Positions 58,805 to 64,000 of a DNA stretch of 64,000 nucleotides are shown here, piece after piece. Under the pieces are notes generated by a model. The model made no database searches. It saw only the letters and a list, made by a program, of their open reading frames with translations, and had not been told where the DNA came from. The stretch is from the NCBI GenBank assembly GCA_963555705.1, contig OY743170.1, positions 13,927,096 to 13,991,095 of the forward strand, given 5' to 3'. Origin of the DNA: Ligustrum vulgare. Lineage: Eukaryota; Streptophyta; Magnoliopsida; Lamiales; Oleaceae. Position 1 is the stretch's first letter; the number at the start of each line of letters is the position of its first letter. A program made the position numbers and the translations under genes.

Positions 58805-59416
58805 AATTCTACCGACTCTCTCAACCTTATGTGGCGGTGCTGGTGGAGGAGCTTTCTTCAGGTGAGAGCAGTCGCATATCAACAGGGAGGGAGGCGGTGA
58901 GGGCTTCTAGAAGTTGCAGTTTGTAGGCATAGGAGAGGTCCGATTCAAGGTTTTAGTGCCGCCGCAACTTCTCAGGGTCGGGCAGCCTGTAGAGAGGGTA
59001 TGTATTCATTTCAATTTCTATTAGCCATGACCATTATTCAGTAATCATGTAATTTCTATTTTTCATCTTAATCATTTTTCCTTTGATAATTTCTAAGGGA
59101 TTTTTCCATTTTGGTAGGATTTAATGTTAGGGTTTTATGTTTTTACATAGATTACCACAGCTCGGAGAGAGGATATGTTTTCTTTCATTTCTTTTTACGC
59201 AAAAACATTTTTTCAGTGACTATGTATTTTCAATTTTCACTTTGCTATCTTTTTCCTTAGGTCTTTTCTGAGGTTTTTGGTAGAATTTTATGTTAGGGCC
59301 ACTGCTAATTCCACCACCACAGCTCCACCACCATCTTTTCCTTTGATGGTGCACATGAGTTTCAATTGGAAGTTTGAAATCTAATTTTCTTTGTGGAAGT
59401 TATTTAGGAAGAATCA
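58805..59416 (+). other. CACTA interior, non-coding with a degenerate duplication
   Basis: Two related segments (about 58990-59140 and 59165-59300) share 'agagagg.tatgt', 'cattttt.cagt.a.tatgta', 'tttcctt...' and 'ttttatgttaggg'. They look like a duplicated untranslated leader or intron. It ends immediately before the captured GDH start codon. Its donor gene is not known. Confidence 0.45.
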
Positions 59417-59469
59417 TGAATGCGTTAGCTGCAACCAATAGAAACTTCAAGTTGGCAGCTCGACTTCTA
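59417..59469 (+). pseudogene. GDH: Captured first coding exon of NAD-dependent glutamate dehydrogenase
   Basis: ATG at 59417 opens MNALAATNRNFKLAARLL, the highly conserved N-terminus of plant mitochondrial glutamate dehydrogenase. Only these 18 codons are present; the family's full protein is about 411 residues. It joins directly, without an intron, to a threonyl-tRNA synthetase exon at about 59471 in a different frame. The upstream bases (ttaggaagaatc) may be the GDH leader. It cannot encode enzyme, but it gives the element a strong start codon context from a host gene (inference). Confidence 0.85.
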
Positions 59470-59470
59470 G

Positions 59471-61012
59471 TCTCCAAATATGTACAATATGCGACTCTGG
59501 GAAACCTCTGGCCATGCTACAAACTACAGGGAAAATTGTTCGCCTTTGAAGTTAGAGCTCCACCTGATGTTAAAATTCTGACGACTATATATCTGATTTA
59601 CTTTCTTAGATATATATAAATCTCGAAATGAATAGAAAATGTAAGGAACTTACGTAAAAGATGGCATGGGTAGTTTCAATTAGAAAATAGTTATCTATTG
59701 CTGATTGTCTTGTTCTTCAGGTGGTATGTGTGGTTTCTATTGTAGGTTGAGAAACAAGAGTTTGGACTTAAGCCAATGAATTGTCCTGGCCACTGTTTAA
59801 TATTTGACCATAGAGTTCGTTTATATCGGGGTGAGCCTGGTTTTGTCTTTGATCTCTCTTTAATAGCTTGAATGTGACATTACTCATGATCTTTGCAGTA
59901 TATTTGATTGAAATCTATAGGAGGCATGGTGTCACCTTTTTGTTTCCTTTCTTCATTTTATTCTCACATGGTGCTGATACAAAGGAAAATTTTCATTAAG
60001 GATCTCATTAGGAATTATGGTTATCTTTTGGTCTTAATTTTCCCTCCGATTTTTGGATTCCATTACTCTATAAAAAGAATCTCAAAAAATTACATGTCAT
60101 TCCACATTGCAGAGCTTCCACTTTGCCTAGCTAATTTTTGGGTCTTGTATCGGAATGAGGCCAGTGCTGCACTTACTGGATTGACTCGTGTCAGGAGATT
60201 TCAGCAAGTACTCATAAATCACAAAAGAGGGAAAATGCTCATCACCTATTGGCCTTGCTATATGTTTGAATAGATATTAGCTATCCTAAACTCTTAATGT
60301 CTCAAAGCTATTGGCTATGATGCTCATATCTTCTGTAGGGAATCCCAAGTATATAAGATTTTGTGATATGCAGCTAGCTTTTTTTATTCTAGAAAAATTT
60401 AGTTTGAATGTTCTTTCATTTCATAGGTAAAGGATGAAGTCAAGGATGCTCTATCATTTAACAGCTATACAGATAAAATATTTGGCTTTACTTTTGACCT
60501 AAAATTTCAACGGTATGAAAATTAGTTCTTTTTCGGTGGAAATTGTAATTGTTTGACTTTTGAGCATTATGCATGCTCTTTCATGGAAATCTAAATGAAC
60601 ATCAAGTTATCAAAGGAGCTCATGTTAATCGCATGATTTTTTGTGTTGCAGAGACCAGAAAAACATCTTGGAGACCTAGAGACATGGGAAAAGGATAAAA
60701 CTGCTCTTGCAGAAGCATTAAATGAGTTTGGAAAGCCCTGGGAGGTTAGTTATCAATCTCACATGAGTTGATACTGGCAATCCGTCTCATTATAAAGTTA
60801 TTGGTCTTAACTATGGGAATAACATTTGTGAGGGGAAGCCCTTATGTTTTGATTAACCTTCTTTCTATCTATTTCTTGTGTGTCTTGTCTTGAACTGACT
60901 TCTAAATCCATGTCATTAGATAAATGAAGGCGATGGGGCATTTTATGGGCCAAAGATTGACATCAGTGTTTCTGATGCAATGAAAAGGAAATTTCAGTGT
61001 ACAACATTGCAG
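59471..61012 (+). pseudogene. Captured threonyl-tRNA synthetase gene segment, seven exons
   Basis: Exons: 59471 to about 59557 ('SPNMYNMRLWETSGHATNY'), 59746-59830 ('[15 protein letters not shown]'), 60113-60207 ('[20 protein letters not shown]'), about 60317-60348 ('DAHIFCRESQ'), 60427-60512, 60652-60744 ('RPEKHLGDLETWEKDK') and 60920-61012 ('[19 protein letters not shown]'). They follow the order of the class II catalytic core of ThrRS, including the motif 2 region. Most introns still have GT...AG, and the codon phase across 59830/60113 and 60744/60920 is correct. Defects: a two-base loss near 59545, a lost acceptor before the fourth exon, and a one-base loss near 60508. The N-terminal editing domains and the anticodon-binding domain are absent. 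Confidence 0.9.
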
Positions 61013-61286
61013 GTTACTTTTTACTACTTTCCATATTTCTACTTTTTAGTTCTCTTTTCATGTCAAGTAATTTACAATAGGGAAGGGCGAGAGGCAAATA
61101 TTTTTCATTCACTGGTCAAAATTATAGATTTGTATCACAAACAATCAGGGACTACATAATCCAAATTTTTATCTATTTTACAGTCTCCGGTACTTCTAGA
61201 GCTCTTTTTCTTAATCTGTCCCTCTCCCAAATGGGATTATGTTATCAATGTAGAATTTAATTTCAGTGAGAATGTTTTTCTTGCAG

Positions 61287-61534
61287 TTCACACTCTTGGG
61301 ACTATTAAACATCATGGATAGCTTGTGGTCTTGCTATGGGGATGAGCGGATTTTCGTGGTCACTACCAACAACAAAGACAAACTAGATCCAGCTTTACTG
61401 CGCCCCAATCGCATGGACATGCACATTCATGTCTTATCTCACACGAGATGTATTTATTCCCTTAATCTCTACTTACCTTGGCTTTCAGGGTTACCATAAG
61501 CGCTTTGAGGAGATTAAAGAATCAATTAAGAGTA
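61287..61534 (+). pseudogene. Captured AAA-ATPase (BCS1/AATP1-like) exons
   Basis: After an acceptor ttgcag, 61287-61430 reads 'LGLLNIMDSLWSCYGDERIF', 'VVTTNNKDKLDPALLRPNRM' and 'DMHIHV'. This matches the region from behind Walker B through sensor 1 (TTN) to the arginine-finger segment (RPxRMD) of plant BCS1-type AAA-ATPases. A second piece from 61489 (after ctttcag) reads 'GYHKRFEEIKESIKS', like the following small helical domain. Walker A and B are absent. It lies downstream of the ThrRS piece with no clear intergenic spacer, so the three captures could be spliced together in one transcript (inference). Confidence 0.82.
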
Positions 61535-61821
61535 TGAAAATTAAACATTTTTTTTAAGACATCAACTATTTCTTTTGTGATATGATGATTTGGTCTTTTG
61601 TATATTTGTTAAATATTATTAACACTATTTATTTTGTATGGATTATGTGGTTCTTTTGTGAATTTATTAAACGTTAAATACTATTTATTTTGCATGGATT
61701 CAAGAATTTTTAAATTACTTTTTCCGTTTGTACAAATTATAATTTTAATAAATATTCGAGGAAATATAGGTTTTATAAATAAATATTCAATAATTTTTTA
61801 AAAAAATATAAATTGCATACA

Positions 61822-62040
61822 ACAACGTTTAAAAAATGTTTCAAAAGGTCTATGGTAACACTCAAAAAATGTTGTAAAAGGGTCTACAGCAACACTCAAA
61901 AAATGTTGCAAAAGGTCTAACGAAACACTCAAGAAATGCTGCAAAGGGTCTACGACAACACTTAAAAAACGTTGCAAAAGGTTTACGACAACACTTAAAA
62001 AAAGCTGCAAAAAGTTTTTGCTCTACGGCAACACTACGAT
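61822..62040. repeat. CACTA subterminal tandem repeats, 33-bp unit
   Basis: Units start at 61858, 61892, 61925, 61958 and 61991 (steps 34, 33, 33, 33), with a degenerate unit before them. Core: acacttaaaaaacgttgcaaaagg. CACTA transposases bind repeated subterminal motifs, so these are the probable binding sites. Minus-strand frames through them (61798-62098) give repetitive peptides that are not genes. Confidence 0.85.
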
Positions 62041-62120
62041 TTGCAACACTCAGAAAATGCTGCAAAAACCTTTTAGCAAAGTTTTTTAAACATTGCAAAA
62101 GGCAGTTTTTTGTTGTAGTG

Positions 62121-64000
62121 ATCTCTCACAAGTGGTCACTCCCAACCCATCTCACGTGGATGGTTGCTCTTTAAAAGAACGTCTTCAAGCTAAAATATGG
62201 TTTGCGTTGGTGGAATCGACACGAATTCGGGGATATCTTTCGAGTTAGGGATGCTGAGTGTAGGGTGGAGGATTTGGAGATGTACTATGACTTGGACCCG
62301 AAATAGAAGCATCGTGATTATTTGCATCATGCACAGGTTGCTTTGAACCAGACCTTAGCTCATGAAAAGGCTTCTGGAAAAAAGATTTCAACTCTCGCTA
62401 GCTGTGTGGGGGGTGGGGGGGGGGGATCTTCACACTTGCTACTTTTATGCGATGGTTCAGGACATCAGATAAGATCACACATCAAGTCTACTACAAGTGA
62501 GTCAGGGGACGTACTATCTATTGTTGTTGTTGTTATTAAGACTTTGGCTATCTCATTCTACCTGGACCTTTTGTCTTCTCATTCGCATCGTGTGGATCCC
62601 ATCCGACCTCATATTATACCCACGCTTTTGATTGAGGAAGACAATATAGGACTAAGCCATCCCTTTTGATTCAGAAGAAATGGGAGGCGGTGTTCAATAT
62701 TGATTTTGATGGTGTTGCAAGGCCAGATGAATTTTCGTCCTTGTTCTTTTAGTAGTGTTGGGATATCATTCATGATGATGTTCTCAGGGTTGTTCTAGAT
62801 TTCTTTACTGATGGTGATCTGCCCAAAGGTTTTGCTACTACATCTATTGTCTTGATCTTGAAGAGAGATGGGGCTTGCGGATTGACTGACTTCTAACCTA
62901 TTAGCTTATGCATCGTATTCAATAAGCTCATCACTAAGCTATTGTACAGTAGATTGAGCTTACTACTTCCACTTATTCTTTCTTCGCAACAGAGAGGATT
63001 TATATAATGTTCTACTAGCTCAGGAGCTCATCTACACTTTGGATAATAAAGATAAAGGAGGAAACATATGTTGAAGCTTTACATGGCTAAGGTATAAGAT
63101 CACATAGATTGGGGGTTCCTCTGCTCTATACTAGAGAGCTTCCACTTTGAATAGTTGTGGATTGACAAGATTAGGAGGTGTGTTTCTTGATGTACGTTAT
63201 CAGTGCTCATGATTGGGCACCTTAGTGGCTTCTTCCCATCCTCATAGAGACTCCAACATGGGAATCCTATCTCATCATTTATTTTCATTATTGCTGCTAA
63301 CTACTTTTCTCGATTACTTACAATCCAGTTTGAGAAGTATCCTAGTATGCGATATCGGAGTGGTGGCACTACTCGTTTCTCACTTATCATTTTCTGATGA
63401 TAGGATTATCTTCAACAATGGTAAAAAAAATTGGTCATGAGGGTATTTGAGTGCTTGGGGTACTATGAGGGGGCTTCTGGTCAGTTGGTAAATAGGAAAA
63501 GAGCGGACTTATCCTCCCTGGACATGCATCTATTAGTTAGATTAAGCTATTTGAGCATCTAACAGGATTCAAATATCAACAATAGCCATTTACTTATCTC
63601 GTGATCCCCTATATATAGTGGTCAAGATAACCTTTCTTTGTGACCTTATTCAGAAGGCTATGACCAGAATCATGGGATGGGTATCATGCTTGCTCTCTCC
63701 AGAAGGATGCATTATTTTCCTTATATCACTCCTTGATTCTATCCTACTATACTTTCTTCAGATCTTGCAACCTCTTAAGGTTTTATTGAAGAAGTTGGAG
63801 AGAATTTTTGCACAATTTCTTAGGATTTCCAAGTATAATGCTCATCGAATACACTGAAGGACACTGAAGGAAGTATGCATTCATATTGATGAGTGTGGTC
63901 TTGACTTCAAGCCACTGTAGGATACTGTTGACATTTTCTCGATGAAGCTTTGGTGGTTATTTCAATCACAGAAATATTTGTGGGCTTAGTTCTTACTGGA
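62121..64000 (+). pseudogene. LINE ORF2 continued: reverse transcriptase domain
   Basis: Following the CACTA element the LINE resumes. Recognisable pieces are 'LKERLQAKIWFALVE' (62173), 'IVLILKRDGACGLTDF' and 'PISLCIVFNKLITKLLYSRL' (about 62848-62965, the RT fingers), 'SHLSFSDDRIIFNNG' (63380-63424, the catalytic box, here SDD where LINEs usually have ADD), 'FLCDLIQKAMTRIMGW', 'LLSPEGCIIFLISLLDSI' and 'LQPLKVLLKKLERIFAQFL' (63630-63830), then 'FSMKLWWLFQ' near 63935. Many stops and frameshifts. It continues beyond the right edge, where zf-RVT and RNase H would be expected. Confidence 0.85.
62400..62431. repeat. G-rich homopolymer tract
   Basis: A tgtggggggtgggggggggg run inside the LINE RT region, about 20 G within 23 bases. 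Confidence 0.85.

Larger units (their letters stand above)
58363..62120 (+). mobile_element. Pack-CACTA element carrying three host gene fragments
   Basis: The left end reads CACTATATCAAAATGGGACT and the right end is the complement of CACTACAACAAAAAACTGCC. Both have the CACTA signature and continue with matching cttttgcaa...ttaaa. A perfect 3-bp duplication ATC flanks it (58360-58362, 62121-62123), as expected for CACTA transposons. Subterminal repeats with the core aacgttgcaa/ttgcaacgtt occur at both ends (58380-58620; tandem 33-bp units at 61822-62040). No transposase is present, so it is non-autonomous. The interior holds GDH, ThrRS and AAA-ATPase gene pieces, all on the plus strand with introns, showing capture at DNA level. 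Confidence 0.92.

Noticed and set aside
58633..58824. Small minus-strand frame with CV and RE dipeptide repeats
   Set aside because: It is the translation of a (TC)n(AC)n microsatellite.
59374..59619. Single 81-residue gene starting at 59374
   Set aside because: The frame merely runs through a GDH exon and a ThrRS exon out of frame with the latter; it is a capture chimera.
61798..62098. Two minus-strand frames giving repetitive leucine/phenylalanine-rich peptides
   Set aside because: They translate the 33-bp CACTA subterminal repeats; no independent gene evidence.

Overview
The window is a gene-poor, transposon-dense stretch of a flowering-plant nuclear genome. The evidence is Ty3/gypsy and Ty1/copia LTR retrotransposons primed by initiator tRNA-Met, plant L1-type LINEs, hAT, CACTA, Helitron and PIF/Harbinger-type MITE remnants, and a host family-1 beta-glucosidase gene with canonical plant introns. 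No rRNA, tRNA, CRISPR or bacterial-type operon was seen, and no host gene appears intact. All calls come from reading the sequence and from recall of the families; no database was searched.

Region 1-10.5 kb: an old minus-strand Tat-lineage gypsy polyprotein (protease, RT, RNase H, a second RNase H, integrase) is split by a younger gag-pro-only LTR element (370-7654, 5-bp duplication CCTAA). That element is itself split by a 3.07-kb solo LTR (2350-5417, duplication CTTAA). Region 10.5-12.1 kb is a LINE 3' remnant. Region 12.1-19.9 kb is a decayed Athila-like gag-pro element whose PBS-side flank carries a hAT element (17163-18096, 8-bp duplication). Region 19.9-20.8 kb is a copia 3' remnant.

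Region 22.4-36.9 kb is AT-rich. It holds three Helitron-like 3' termini and two internally deleted Helitron replicase fragments. A young gypsy element (23440-30225) is inserted in it, with near-identical 877-bp LTRs. The LTRs of this element and of the gag-pro-only element both carry an array of palindromic TTACGGCCGTRA motifs. The motifs are spaced at about 21 bp and its near multiples, and lie upstream of the putative TATA box.

Region 37.7-50.4 kb is a minus-strand beta-glucosidase (GH1) gene with ten recognisable exons and good splice sites. It was broken by two insertions of one copia family: an intact copy in an intron, inside a MITE end (38704-43895), and a 5'-truncated copy fused into an exon (45075-about 49488). 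A third, different and apparently intact copia element occupies 50978-56150.

Region 56.2-64 kb is a plus-strand LINE (ORF1, endonuclease, RT) running off the right edge. It is interrupted by a 3.76-kb CACTA element (58363-62120, duplication ATC). The CACTA element carries captured pieces of three unrelated host genes in one orientation: the first coding exon of glutamate dehydrogenase, seven exons of threonyl-tRNA synthetase, and exons of a BCS1-like AAA-ATPase. This Pack-CACTA chimera and the phased palindrome arrays are the most notable finds.
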